Source: an uncultured Achromobacter sp. (GTDB lineage: Bacteria; Pseudomonadota; Gammaproteobacteria; Burkholderiales; Burkholderiaceae_B). Taken from it: 19,622 nt of DNA. Location: assembly GCA_913775005.1 (NCBI GenBank), contig CAJYKY010000091.1:1-19622 (forward strand), read 5' to 3'. The position numbers and the translations under genes are program-made. Below are positions 1 to 7,858 of the stretch, piece by piece. The notes under the pieces are model-generated. The model did no database searches. It was not told the origin of the DNA and was given only the letters and a program-made list of their open reading frames with translations. Position 1 is the first letter of the stretch. Each line of letters begins with the position of its first letter.

Positions 1-429
1 CCCATGGTGTTCCGCACGGACGGCCTGTCGGCCACGTGGATGCTGTACTTCGGCATCGGCGCCGTGATCGTCGGCGCCATCCTGCTGGGGCGTCGCCGTA
101 TCGCTGCGGCGCTGCCGTCGCTGGAGGTGCTGGACGACATCATGTATCGCGCCATCGCGATCGGCTTTGCGTTCTTCACGGTCGCCACCATTCTCGGCGC
201 CTTGTGGGCGGCCGATGCCTGGGGCGCGTACTGGCAATGGGATCCCAAGGAAACCTGGGCGCTGATCGTGTGGCTGAACTACGCGGCCTGGCTGCACATG
301 CGGCTGATCAAGGGCCTGCGCGGCACCATGGCGGCCTACTGGGCGCTGATGGGTCTGCTGATCACCGGGTTTGCCTTCCTGGGCGTGAACATGTTCCTGT
401 CGGGGCTGCATTCCTACGGCGAGCTGTAG
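1..429 (+). CDS. ccsB: System II cytochrome c biogenesis haem-handling protein, 3' end (partial)
   Basis: This is the C-terminal part (about 142 residues) of a polytopic inner-membrane protein; its start lies outside the window. The clearest marker is the tryptophan-rich WWD motif, seen as WGAYWQWDPKETWALIVW at about residues 74-91 of the visible part. In this family it presents haem on the periplasmic side for ligation to apocytochrome c. Hydrophobic segments flank it, at about residues 12-28, 50-68, 84-96 and 110-130. A histidine follows the motif in AAWLHMRL and another lies near the C-terminus in GLHSYGEL; conserved histidines in this family ligand haem. Naming is inconsistent: genome pipelines use CcsB for this WWD protein, while Bordetella literature calls it CcsA (ResC type). 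The partner ResB-type gene would be expected upstream, outside the window. The gene ends convergently with lysA. Confidence 0.9.
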   Translation, partial: PMVFRTDGLSATWMLYFGIGAVIVGAILLGRRRIAAALPSLEVLDDIMYRAIAIGFAFFTVATILGALWAADAWGAYWQWDPKETWALIVWLNYAAWLHMRLIKGLRGTMAAYWALMGLLITGFAFLGVNMFLSGLHSYGEL

Positions 430-493
430 GCGACGTGAATCGCGGGCTGTCGTCTTGACGGCCTGCGGCGGCTTTGTGGGGCAAGCATCGCGA

Positions 494-512
494 TGCCGCT
501 GACACAGCGGCA
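494..512. other. Perfect hairpin between convergent ccsB and lysA
   Basis: An 8-bp perfect inverted repeat with a 3-nt loop (TGCCGCTG aca CAGCGGCA) lies in the 106-bp gap between two convergent genes. Its position suits a shared transcription terminator, but no T-run follows on either strand, so it would be atypical. It may only stabilise mRNA 3' ends. Confidence 0.45.
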
Positions 513-535
513 CGCGCCGGTTTACCGGGGTTGCT

Positions 536-1825
536 TCAGGGCAGCGTGGATTCGCCGCGCAGCAGATCGTCCAGCGTTTCGCGCTGGCGCACCACGTGAT
601 AGTGGTCACCGTCGACCATGACTTCCGCCGCACGGCCGCGCGAGTTGTAGTTGCTGGCCATCGCCATGCTGTAGGCGCCGGCGGACTCCACCGCCAGCAC
701 ATCGCCTTGCTGGATCGTCAGCATGCGCTGCCGGGCCAGCCAATCAGCGCTTTCACATACCGGGCCGACGATGTCGTATTGCACCGGGTCGCCCGCGCGG
801 GGGCGCAGCGGCTGAACCCCATGAAAGGCTTCGTACAGCGCCGGGCGCAGCAGGTCGTTCATGGCGGCGTCGACGATGGCAAAGTTGCGGGCCTCAGCGT
901 GTTTCAGATATTGCACCGTGGTCAGCAGCACGCCCGCATTGCCGACCAGCGAACGGCCCGGCTCCAGCATCAGATGCAGATGCCCCAAGCCGCGCGCATC
1001 CAGACGTTCAAACACACGGTCCAGCAGGGCGCGAGGCGACGGCGGCGTTTCATCGGTGTAGCGGATGCCCAGCCCGCCGCCCAGGTCCAGATGGGCGATG
1101 CGGATGCCGTCCTGTTGCAGCGTATCGATCAGGTCCAGCAGCTTTTCCAGCGCATCGAAATAGGGACTGATGTCGGTCAGCTGCGAGCCGATATGGCAAT
1201 CCACGCCCACGATGTCCAGCGCGGGCAGGCTGCGCGCCACGCGATAAACGTCGCGCGCGGATTCGATGGCGATGCCGAATTTGTTTTCTTTCAGGCCGGT
1301 GGAAATGTAGGGATGCGTCTGCGCATCCACGTCGGGGTTCACACGCAGCGACACCGGCGCGCGCACACCCAGGCTTTCGGCAACATCGGCCAGCCGGAGG
1401 AGTTCGGCTTCGGACTCGACGTTGAAGCATTTCACTTTGGCGGCCAGCGCGGCGCGCATTTCCCACGCTTGTTTGCCCACGCCTGAAAAGACGATCTTGC
1501 CGGGGTCGGCGCCTACGGCCAGCGCGCGCTTGAGTTCGCCGCCCGACACGATGTCGAAGCCCGCGCCCAGACGCACGAATTCCTTCAATACCGCCAGATT
1601 GGAATTGGCCTTCATGCCGTAGCAGACCAGCACGGGGCGCTGGCCGATGGCGCTGCGGTAGGTGTCCCAGGCGCCTTTGAGGGCCGCGCGGGAGTAGACG
1701 AATAGCGGTGTGCCTAGCCCATGCGCCAGATGGTCCAGCGGCACATCCTCGGCGTACAGTACGTTATTGCGGTACTGGAAGTAGGGATGGCCGGCTAGTT
1801 CTGGCGGCGTGGGGAAGGGCGTCAT
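536..1825 (-). CDS. lysA: Diaminopimelate decarboxylase
   Basis: This PLP-dependent, fold-type III decarboxylase converts meso-diaminopimelate to L-lysine, the last step of lysine synthesis, in the cytoplasm. The 429-residue length is normal for the family. The PLP lysine is K72 in YGMKANSN. Other family marks are HIGSQLTD (H211), the phosphate-binding glycines LGGGLG (249-253), EPGRSLVGNAG (288-298) and the active-site CESADWLA (C357), with Y385 near the C-terminus. The alanine racemase-like barrel spans about 35-310 and the C-terminal beta domain follows. The ATG start overlaps the lptM stop in an ATGA arrangement, so translation of the two is probably coupled. The lptM-lysA order divergent from cyaY resembles the lptM-dapF/cyaY arrangement known in enterobacteria. 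Confidence 0.97.
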   Translation of the reverse strand: MTPFPTPPELAGHPYFQYRNNVLYAEDVPLDHLAHGLGTPLFVYSRAALKGAWDTYRSAIGQRPVLVCYGMKANSNLAVLKEFVRLGAGFDIVSGGELKRALAVGADPGKIVFSGVGKQAWEMRAALAAKVKCFNVESEAELLRLADVAESLGVRAPVSLRVNPDVDAQTHPYISTGLKENKFGIAIESARDVYRVARSLPALDIVGVDCHIGSQLTDISPYFDALEKLLDLIDTLQQDGIRIAHLDLGGGLGIRYTDETPPSPRALLDRVFERLDARGLGHLHLMLEPGRSLVGNAGVLLTTVQYLKHAEARNFAIVDAAMNDLLRPALYEAFHGVQPLRPRAGDPVQYDIVGPVCESADWLARQRMLTIQQGDVLAVESAGAYSMAMASNYNSRGRAAEVMVDGDHYHVVRQRETLDDLLRGESTLP

Positions 1826-1980
1826 GGCAGGGCTGGCGCGGGCGGAATCGGTGACGGCGTCTTCTGTTGCGAACGCGCGGGCGGCTTGCCGTCAGGCGTC
1901 GGCATATACAAAGGCCCCTTGTACCCGCAGGCCGCCAACATGCCGGAGGCCACGAGCGTGGCTACAATGCGAAGAGCCAT
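1822..1980 (-). CDS. lptM: LPS-assembly lipoprotein LptM (YifL-like)
   Basis: This 52-residue lipoprotein has a short hydrophobic signal peptide and a lipobox MLAAC, with lipidated C18 followed by GYKGPLYMP. The C-GxKGPLY-P signature is characteristic of the LptM/YifL family. In E. coli this family assists maturation of the LptD/E outer-membrane LPS translocon. The rest of the chain is proline-rich (PSPIPPAPALP) and probably disordered, as usual for the family. I chose the ATG at 1978-1980 because it puts the lipobox at the normal distance; a longer reading of the frame would bury the signal peptide. No clear Shine-Dalgarno sequence precedes it. The stop overlaps the lysA start by 4 bp. Only 55 bp separate its start codon from that of divergent cyaY. 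Confidence 0.9.
   Translation of the reverse strand: MALRIVATLVASGMLAACGYKGPLYMPTPDGKPPARSQQKTPSPIPPAPALP
1963..1968 (+). promoter_or_regulatory. Candidate -10 element for cyaY
   Basis: TACAAT matches the sigma-70 -10 consensus at five of six positions and would start transcription near 1975, about 60 nt before the cyaY ATG. No convincing -35 is seen at the right distance. The element lies inside the first codons of divergent lptM. Confidence 0.3.
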
Positions 1981-2035
1981 GCGGCTGAATGCCAATTGGA
2001 ACACTGGGAACTCCGTAATTCTTGCAGGCTCGATT

Positions 2036-2365
2036 ATGACCGAATCCGAATTTCTTGCGTTGATCGACCAGGTGCTGGACAGCATCGAAAGCCAGGCCGA
2101 TGACTGGGCGGCTTCGCTCGACGTCGATGTTGAAACCAGCCGCAGCGGCAATGTGCTGACGCTGGTGTTTGAAGACAACACCCACGTTGTCGTGAACAGC
2201 CAGGCCGCCATGCAGGAGCTGTGGGTCGCTGCGCGTAGCGGTGGCTTCCACTACCGCTATGACGGCCAGCACTGGAACGATACCCGAGGCGGCCCGCAGA
2301 TGGCCGACGCCCTGTCTCAAATCTGTTCCGCTGCGGCGGGCGTCCCGGTGACGGTCAAGCTGTAA
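2036..2365 (+). CDS. cyaY: Iron-sulfur cluster assembly protein CyaY (bacterial frataxin)
   Basis: This is a 109-residue frataxin-fold protein. Frataxins bind iron through an acidic N-terminal helix and modulate the cysteine desulfurase/scaffold complex in Fe-S cluster assembly. The acidic first helix is visible (TESEFLALIDQVLDSIES, followed by DD), then the strands LTLVFEDNTHVVVN and the conserved block ELWVAARSGGFHYRY with HWNDTRGG. Length is typical of bacterial CyaY. The ATG at 2036 begins exactly at the family N-terminus; longer upstream readings run antisense through lptM and are not credible. A weak ribosome site (GCAGG) lies about 8 nt upstream. The gene is divergent from lptM and ends at a strong bidirectional terminator. 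Confidence 0.95.
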   Translation: MTESEFLALIDQVLDSIESQADDWAASLDVDVETSRSGNVLTLVFEDNTHVVVNSQAAMQELWVAARSGGFHYRYDGQHWNDTRGGPQMADALSQICSAAAGVPVTVKL

Positions 2366-2382
2366 GTCACCCGGGCAATAAC

Positions 2383-2413
2383 AAAAAGCCGGCCATCTTG
2401 GCCGGCTTTTTTT
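2383..2413. terminator. Bidirectional intrinsic terminator between cyaY and mrcA
   Basis: A perfect 8-bp stem (AGCCGGCC, 5-nt loop ATCTT, GGCCGGCT) is followed by seven T on the plus strand and flanked by five A on the other side. It can therefore terminate both cyaY (plus) and mrcA (minus). The mrcA stop codon lies 4 bp beyond it. Confidence 0.93.
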
Positions 2414-2416
2414 CGA

Positions 2417-4864
2417 TCAGAACGGGATCTTCTGCGACCACGGCGCGGCGTTCTGCGTGCCGACGCCCGGGGCGACCTTGATCTTCGTGTCTTCGTTGCT
2501 GCTGCTGCCCAGGCCGTGCAGGAACTCACCCAGCGTATCGGCCTCGGCCAGCCCCAAGCGGGCCACGGCCTGCCCGGGCGGGAATTCCGAGAAGTAGAAC
2601 TCGCCGTTTTCGACGATCAGGCCATCGGGGCGGGGGCGCGGCTTTTCTTCCGGCACGCCCTTGAGCACGTCCTGCATGTAGTCGACCCAGATCGGCATGG
2701 CGACGCCGCCACCCGTTTCGCGCGAACCCAGCGACTTGGGCTGATCGAAGCCCAGCCAGGACGTTGCGACCAGGTTCGGCGTGTAGCCCGAGAACCAGGC
2801 GTCCACGGATTCGTTCGTCGTGCCCGTCTTGCCGGCGATGTCGTTGCGCTTGAGCAGGACACGGGCGCGCGCCGCAGTGCCGTACGTAGCCACGCCGCGC
2901 AGGATGTCGTCCATGACCCAGGCGGTACGCGGGTCGATGGCGCGTGCGGCGGCGTCGCCCGCCACGACCGGCTTGGATTGCATGATGACCTTGCCGCTGC
3001 TGTCGGTGACGCGGTCGATCAGGTAGGGCGTGACGCGGTAGCCGCCGTTGGCGAATACCGAGAACGCGCCCGCCAGCTGTAGCGGCGTGACGGAACCGGC
3101 ACCCAGCGCCAACGGCAGCACGGCAGGCTGGCGCGCCTTGTCAAAGCCGAAGCGGGTCAGGTAGTCCTGCGCGTACTGCGGGCCAATGGCTTGCAGGATG
3201 CGGATCGACACCATGTTCTTGGACTTGTACAGACCTTGGCGCAGCGTGAGCATGGGCTCGTACTGGTTGCCGTAGTTCTTCGGATTCCAGGCCTTGGAAC
3301 CCGTCTGCGCGGCGGTCAGTTCGAACGGCTGGTCGGAAATCTGCGTGGCCGGCGTCAGGCCGCGTTCCAGCGAGGCGGCGTAGATGAACGGCTTGATGTT
3401 CGAGCCCGGCTGGCGCCAGGCCTGCGTCACGCGGTTGAAGTTGCCGCGATAGAAATCAAAGCCGCCCACCATGGCGCGAATGGCGCCGTCTTGCGGCGAC
3501 AGCGCCACAAACGCGGCCTGCACCGATGGCAGGTTGATGATTTCCCAGTGGTCGCCAAACTTGCGGATGTAGACCACCGAGCCGCGTTTGATGCGCTGTT
3601 CGGGCTTGGCCTTGTCGTTCAGTGCGCGCGCCACGACGCCCAGCACCTTCTTGTCGGTAACGGTGATGATTTCGCGCGAGCTGCGCGCAAGCTTCACTTC
3701 CGTGGGGCTGGCCGACAGCACCAGCGCGGTGAGCAGGTCGCCGCTGTCGCTGAACTTGTCGAACACGCCGTCCAGGAATTCATCCAGCGCCGCCGGATTG
3801 TTTTCGGTGCCCGGGGGCAGGTCCAGCTGTTCTTCAGGGCCGGGGTAGGGCGCGCGGCGCGTGTATTCCAGCACGCCTTCGCGCACGGCACGGTAGGCCG
3901 CTTCCTGGTCCTTGGATTGCACGGTGGTGTAGATGTTGATGCCGCGCGAATAGACGTTGTCTTGGTAGACATTGAACAGCAGCTGGCGCGCCAGTTCCGC
4001 CACGTATTCGCCGTGGATGGAATAGCCGCCCGCCGGCGTACCTTCTGCCGACTTCATGACGATCTGCTGCGCCATCGCCTGCTTGTATTCAGGTTCGGTC
4101 AGATAGCCCAGCGACTGCATGCGGCCCAGCACGTAGCGCTGGCGCAGTTCTGCGCGGGGGCGGTTCGAAATCGGGTTGAAGCGCGAGGGCGCCTTCGGGA
4201 TGCCGGCCAGCATGGCGGCTTCGGCCGGCGTCACTTCCGACAGCGGCTTGCCGAAGTACGTGCGCGAGGCGGCCGCAAAGCCGTAAGCGCGATGGCCCAG
4301 GTAGATCTGGTTCATGTAGAGCTCAAGGATCTGGTCCTTGGTGAGCTCGGATTCAATCTTGAACGTCAGCAGCAGTTCGTAGAACTTGCGCGAATAGGTC
4401 TTTTCCGACGACAGGTAGAAGTTGCGCGCCACCTGCATGGTGATCGTGCTGGCGCCCTGCGTCTTGGACATATTGATGAGGTTGGTCAGCCCCGCGCGCA
4501 CCACGCCCGTCCAGTCGATGCCGCCGTGCTGATAGAAGCGGTCATCTTCGGCCGCCAGCACGGCCGACTTCATCACGTCGGGAATTTCGTTAAAGCGCAG
4601 CACGTTGCGGCGTTCTTCGCCAAATTCCCCGATCAGGACGCGGTCCGCCGTATAGACGCGCAGCGGCACCCGAGGGCGATAGTCCGTCATGGCGTTCAGG
4701 TCTGGCAGATTGGGCCAGGCCAGCGCCAACGCCATCCCGGCCAGCAATACGCCGCACAGGAACAGGCCGGCAAAAAGGATGCCGGTTTTCACGAAGAATC
4801 GCAGGAACGGGGAGCCGCTCTTGGCGGGCTTGTCTTTCTTGGAGGAATTCTGGGGCTTGCTCAT
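2417..4864 (-). CDS. mrcA: Penicillin-binding protein 1A (bifunctional glycosyltransferase/transpeptidase)
   Basis: This class A PBP of 815 residues polymerises lipid II into glycan strands and cross-links the peptides in the periplasm. It has a short cytoplasmic lysine-rich tail and one membrane anchor (about 24-50). The GT51 domain (about 80-255) shows the catalytic E106 in AAEDDRFYQHGG, then GASTITMQVARN, LYMNQIYLG and AAMLAGIPKAP. The transpeptidase domain (about 445-735) has the SxxK serine (S488/K491 in PGSNIKPF), SKN at 548-550 and KTGT at 679-682. The linker segment (about 300-445) is consistent with the OB-like domain of PBP1A. The ATG at 4862-4864 has no visible Shine-Dalgarno sequence; a TAAAAT hexamer lies just upstream. 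Also called ponA. Divergent from aroK across 114 bp. Confidence 0.96.
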   Translation of the reverse strand: MSKPQNSSKKDKPAKSGSPFLRFFVKTGILFAGLFLCGVLLAGMALALAWPNLPDLNAMTDYRPRVPLRVYTADRVLIGEFGEERRNVLRFNEIPDVMKSAVLAAEDDRFYQHGGIDWTGVVRAGLTNLINMSKTQGASTITMQVARNFYLSSEKTYSRKFYELLLTFKIESELTKDQILELYMNQIYLGHRAYGFAAASRTYFGKPLSEVTPAEAAMLAGIPKAPSRFNPISNRPRAELRQRYVLGRMQSLGYLTEPEYKQAMAQQIVMKSAEGTPAGGYSIHGEYVAELARQLLFNVYQDNVYSRGINIYTTVQSKDQEAAYRAVREGVLEYTRRAPYPGPEEQLDLPPGTENNPAALDEFLDGVFDKFSDSGDLLTALVLSASPTEVKLARSSREIITVTDKKVLGVVARALNDKAKPEQRIKRGSVVYIRKFGDHWEIINLPSVQAAFVALSPQDGAIRAMVGGFDFYRGNFNRVTQAWRQPGSNIKPFIYAASLERGLTPATQISDQPFELTAAQTGSKAWNPKNYGNQYEPMLTLRQGLYKSKNMVSIRILQAIGPQYAQDYLTRFGFDKARQPAVLPLALGAGSVTPLQLAGAFSVFANGGYRVTPYLIDRVTDSSGKVIMQSKPVVAGDAAARAIDPRTAWVMDDILRGVATYGTAARARVLLKRNDIAGKTGTTNESVDAWFSGYTPNLVATSWLGFDQPKSLGSRETGGGVAMPIWVDYMQDVLKGVPEEKPRPRPDGLIVENGEFYFSEFPPGQAVARLGLAEADTLGEFLHGLGSSSNEDTKIKVAPGVGTQNAAPWSQKIPF

Positions 4865-4963
4865 CGCGGCGATTTTACGGGTATCTCCGGCCCCGACTCA
4901 GCGTGAAGGACCGGTTTCTGTAACAAGATTGTGCAGTGTGGTGCGCGGGCAACTGGCGGCAGA

Positions 4964-4972
4964 TGTGATAAT
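4964..4972 (+). promoter_or_regulatory. Candidate extended -10 promoter of the aroKB-dgt cluster
   Basis: TGTGATAAT fits an extended -10 element (TG, one base, then GATAAT with five of six consensus matches). No good -35 is visible, as is typical of extended -10 promoters. The predicted start point falls at about 4979, which is the first base of the aroK ATG. Confidence 0.45.
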
Positions 4973-4978
4973 GCCGTC

Positions 4979-5620
4979 ATGAACTTTTCCGCCCACTCAT
5001 GTCCGGAGGCTGACCCGGACCCAGCGCCCTCCGACGTGGCGCCTGAAAACTTGCCTTGCGCCGTGGAGTGCACAGGCAAGACCGTGTCGTTGCCGCACGA
5101 CCTGCCCGTCTTCCTGGTAGGAATGATGGGCGCAGGCAAGACCACCATCGGCCGTAGCCTGGCGCGTGCGCTGGGGCGCGAGTTTATGGATCTGGATCAT
5201 GAGCTCGAGGCGCGTTGCGGCGTGCGGGTGCCGGTTATCTTCGAAATCGAGGGCGAAGCCGGTTTTCGTCGCCGAGAGTCCGCCGCCTTGGAAGAGTGTA
5301 CCCAACGCCGCAACATTATTCTTGCAACCGGCGGGGGCGCGATCCTCGCGCCGGAAAACCGCCAGCGGCTGCACGAACGCGGCATTGTCGTCTATCTGAG
5401 AGCCAGCGTGGACGAATTGTTCCGCCGGACTTGCCGCGACCGCAATCGTCCCTTGCTGGCCACCGCGGATCCCCGTGGCACCCTGCGGGACCTGATGACG
5501 CTGCGCGAACCCCTGTACAAGGAAGTGGCCGACCTGGTCGTGGAAACGGGCGCCATGCCCATCCACACCCTGGTCAAGGCGCTGCTGCCGCAACTCCAAG
5601 CTTTTGAGAAGCGCATATGA
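4979..5620 (+). CDS. aroK: Shikimate kinase
   Basis: The enzyme phosphorylates shikimate with ATP in the chorismate pathway. The P-loop is GMMGAGKTT (48-56). Substrate-side residues are D71 and D73 in DLDHE, R97 in GEAGFRRRE and the GGG at 118-120. The lid arginine is R157 in RNRPLL, and R177 lies in LREPLY. With the ATG at 4979 the protein has 213 residues, about 40 more than E. coli AroK; the extra residues form an N-terminal tail rich in Asp, Glu and Pro. No Shine-Dalgarno sequence precedes this ATG. GTG codons at residues 20, 29 and 36 are possible shorter starts. The stop overlaps the aroB start (ATGA), so aroK and aroB are translationally coupled. Divergent from mrcA. Confidence 0.95.
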   Translation: MNFSAHSCPEADPDPAPSDVAPENLPCAVECTGKTVSLPHDLPVFLVGMMGAGKTTIGRSLARALGREFMDLDHELEARCGVRVPVIFEIEGEAGFRRRESAALEECTQRRNIILATGGGAILAPENRQRLHERGIVVYLRASVDELFRRTCRDRNRPLLATADPRGTLRDLMTLREPLYKEVADLVVETGAMPIHTLVKALLPQLQAFEKRI

Positions 5621-6693
5621 TCGTTGTCGACGTCGACACCCCGGGCGGAAACTACCCCATCCACATCGGCTCCCGCCGCATCGATGCCCTGGACCAGTGC
5701 ATCCCCACCGACGCCACCGCCATTGCGGTCGTCACCAACCCGACGGTTGCAGCCCTGTACGGCGAACGCGCCGAAGCCGCGCTGGCCCGTACCGGCAAGC
5801 GTGTGCTGCGCATCGAGCTGCCCGACGGCGAGGCCTATAAAGACTGGGAATCGCTGAACCTGATCTTTGACGCCTTGCTCAGCAACCGGCTGGACCGCCG
5901 CTGCGTGCTGGTGGCGCTGGGCGGCGGTGTCATTGGCGACATGACCGGATTCGCCGCCGCCGTGTACATGCGTGGCGTGCGCTTTCTGCAAGTGCCCACG
6001 ACGCTGCTGGCGCAGGTGGATTCGTCGGTGGGCGGCAAGACGGCCGTGAACCACCCGCTGGGCAAGAACATGATCGGCGCGTTCTATCAGCCCATCGCCG
6101 TGGAAATCGATACCGAAGTGCTGAACACGCTGCCGGCGCGCGAAGTGTCGGCGGGGCTGGCTGAAGTCATCAAATACGGCCTGATCCTGGACCCCGACTT
6201 CTGGACCTGGTGTGAAGACAACGCGCAGAAACTGCGTGCGTTGGACCCGCAGGCCGTCGCGTACGCCATCCGCCGTTCGTGCGAATTGAAGGCGCAAGTG
6301 GTGGGCAAGGACGAACGCGAATCCGGCCTGCGTGCCATCCTGAACCTGGGCCACACCTTTGGCCATGCCATTGAATCGGGGCTGGGCTATGGCGCCTGGC
6401 TGCACGGCGAGGCCGTAGGTTGCGGCATGGTGCAGGCGGCCGAGCTGTCTGCCGATGTGGCGGGCTTTGACCGGGCCGACGTGCAGCGCGTGCGCGCGCT
6501 GGTGGCCGACATCGGCTGCCCGGTGGTGGCGCCCGATCTGGGCGCAGACCGCTGGCTGGATCTGATGCAGGTCGACAAGAAAACCGAAGGCGGCTCGATC
6601 CGCTATGTGCTCATGTCACGCATTGGCGAAGCCTTCATGCGCGCGGCGCCCGACGACGCCGTGCGCGCCGTGCTGGCGCGAACCACCCAGTAA
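5617..6693 (+). CDS. aroB: 3-dehydroquinate synthase
   Basis: AroB converts DAHP to 3-dehydroquinate, the second step of the shikimate pathway, using NAD and a divalent metal. The 358-residue length is standard. The NAD-binding segment reads LGGGVIGDMTGFAAA (101-115). It is followed by QVPTTLLAQVDSSVGGK and then NHPLGKNMIGAFYQP, both diagnostic. The three metal ligands are E183 (LAEVIKYG), H246 (NLGHTFGHAIE) and H263 (WLHGEAV), one residue off the E. coli numbering. The start overlaps the aroK stop by 4 bp. The dgt start follows 5 bp after the stop, so the three genes are probably one transcript. Confidence 0.97.
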   Translation: MIVVDVDTPGGNYPIHIGSRRIDALDQCIPTDATAIAVVTNPTVAALYGERAEAALARTGKRVLRIELPDGEAYKDWESLNLIFDALLSNRLDRRCVLVALGGGVIGDMTGFAAAVYMRGVRFLQVPTTLLAQVDSSVGGKTAVNHPLGKNMIGAFYQPIAVEIDTEVLNTLPAREVSAGLAEVIKYGLILDPDFWTWCEDNAQKLRALDPQAVAYAIRRSCELKAQVVGKDERESGLRAILNLGHTFGHAIESGLGYGAWLHGEAVGCGMVQAAELSADVAGFDRADVQRVRALVADIGCPVVAPDLGADRWLDLMQVDKKTEGGSIRYVLMSRIGEAFMRAAPDDAVRAVLARTTQ

Positions 6694-6698
6694 CCGCG

Positions 6699-7844
6699 AT
6701 GAAGACGGTGTTGCAGATGAAAGAACTGGCTTCGTACGCATCCGACCCGTCTCAATCGCGCGGTCGCATGTACGCCGAACCGCCGCCGGAAAACCGGACG
6801 GAATTTCAGCGCGATCGCGACCGCATCGTGCATTCCACCGCGTTCAGGCGGCTGGAGTACAAGACGCAGGTGTTCGTCAACCACGAAGGCGACCTGTTCC
6901 GTACGCGCCTCACGCACAGCCTGGAAGTGGCGCAGATTGCGCGCACGCTGGCGCGCAGCATGGGCTTGTCGGAAGACCTGACCGAAGCCATTTCGTTGGC
7001 GCACGATCTGGGCCACACGCCATTCGGCCATGCCGGCCAGGACGAACTGAACGCCTGCATGCGCGAACTGGCGCCCGAGGCCGGCGGCTTTGAGCACAAT
7101 CTGCAAAGCCTGCGCGTGGTGGACGAGCTGGAAGAGCGCTACGCCGACTTCAACGGTTTGAACCTGTGCTTTGAAACGCGCGAAGGCATCTTGAAGCATT
7201 GCTCGGCCGCGCATGCGCGCCAGCTGGGCGATGTGGGCGAACGCTTTCTGAACCGCACGCAACCCTCGCTGGAAGCGCAACTGGCCAATCTGGCCGACGA
7301 GATCGCCTACAACAACCACGACATCGATGATGGGCTGCGTTCCGGCTTGATCACGCTCGATCAGCTGAAAGACGTGTCGATCTTCGAGCGCCATCATGCC
7401 CAGGTGCTGGAACGCTACCCCGCGCTGGCCCAGCGCCGCGCCGTGGCCGAAACCATCCGCCGCATGATCAACACGCTGATCGTCGACCTGACGCAAACGT
7501 CGCTTGCCCGTATCCGGGACGCGGCGCCGGCCAGTGCCGACGATGTGCGCCGCGCGCCGCCGCTGGCGGGTTTCTCAGACGAGATCCGCCGCGAAGCCGA
7601 CGCGTTGAAGAAGTTCTTGTTCGACAACCTGTACCGCCACTACCAGGTGCTGCGCATGACGGCCAAGGCGCGCCGCATCGTGCGAGAACTGTTTGCGGCC
7701 TTCCTGGATGACCCGCGCCTGTTGCCGCCGGATTACCGCCGCCCCGCCTTCAACGAGCAGGCCCGCGCCATTTCCGATTACATCGCCGGCATGACAGACC
7801 GCTACGCGATCCGCGAACACAAGCGTCTGTTCGACATGGGATGA
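6699..7844 (+). CDS. dgt: dGTP triphosphohydrolase-like protein (HD superfamily)
   Basis: This 381-residue HD-domain phosphohydrolase belongs to the deoxyguanosinetriphosphate triphosphohydrolase-like family, which cleaves dNTPs to deoxynucleosides and triphosphate. The N-terminal block ENRTEFQRDRDRIVHSTAFRRL is diagnostic. The metal-binding set is H73 (RLTHSLEVAQ), H102-D103 (LAHDLGHTPFGH) and D200 (LADEIAYNNHDIDDG). It is of the shorter bacterial type rather than the roughly 500-residue E. coli Dgt, so substrate range cannot be read from sequence. The ATG at 6699 lies 5 bp after aroB; an in-frame ATG at 6717 is an alternative, and neither has a strong ribosome site. Linkage to aroKB is known from related betaproteobacteria and does not imply a shared pathway. 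Confidence 0.94.
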   Translation: MKTVLQMKELASYASDPSQSRGRMYAEPPPENRTEFQRDRDRIVHSTAFRRLEYKTQVFVNHEGDLFRTRLTHSLEVAQIARTLARSMGLSEDLTEAISLAHDLGHTPFGHAGQDELNACMRELAPEAGGFEHNLQSLRVVDELEERYADFNGLNLCFETREGILKHCSAAHARQLGDVGERFLNRTQPSLEAQLANLADEIAYNNHDIDDGLRSGLITLDQLKDVSIFERHHAQVLERYPALAQRRAVAETIRRMINTLIVDLTQTSLARIRDAAPASADDVRRAPPLAGFSDEIRREADALKKFLFDNLYRHYQVLRMTAKARRIVRELFAAFLDDPRLLPPDYRRPAFNEQARAISDYIAGMTDRYAIREHKRLFDMG

Positions 7845-7858
7845 GTATGGGATGAGTG

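Noticed and set aside
1886..2035. Longer N-terminus for CyaY beginning at 1886
   Set aside because: The extension runs antisense through lptM and has no frataxin homology; the ATG at 2036 starts at the family N-terminus.
3191..4906. Open frame of 571 codons opposite mrcA
   Set aside because: It mirrors the codon structure of PBP1A and is rich in His, Arg and Gln with no motif. It is a compositional shadow.
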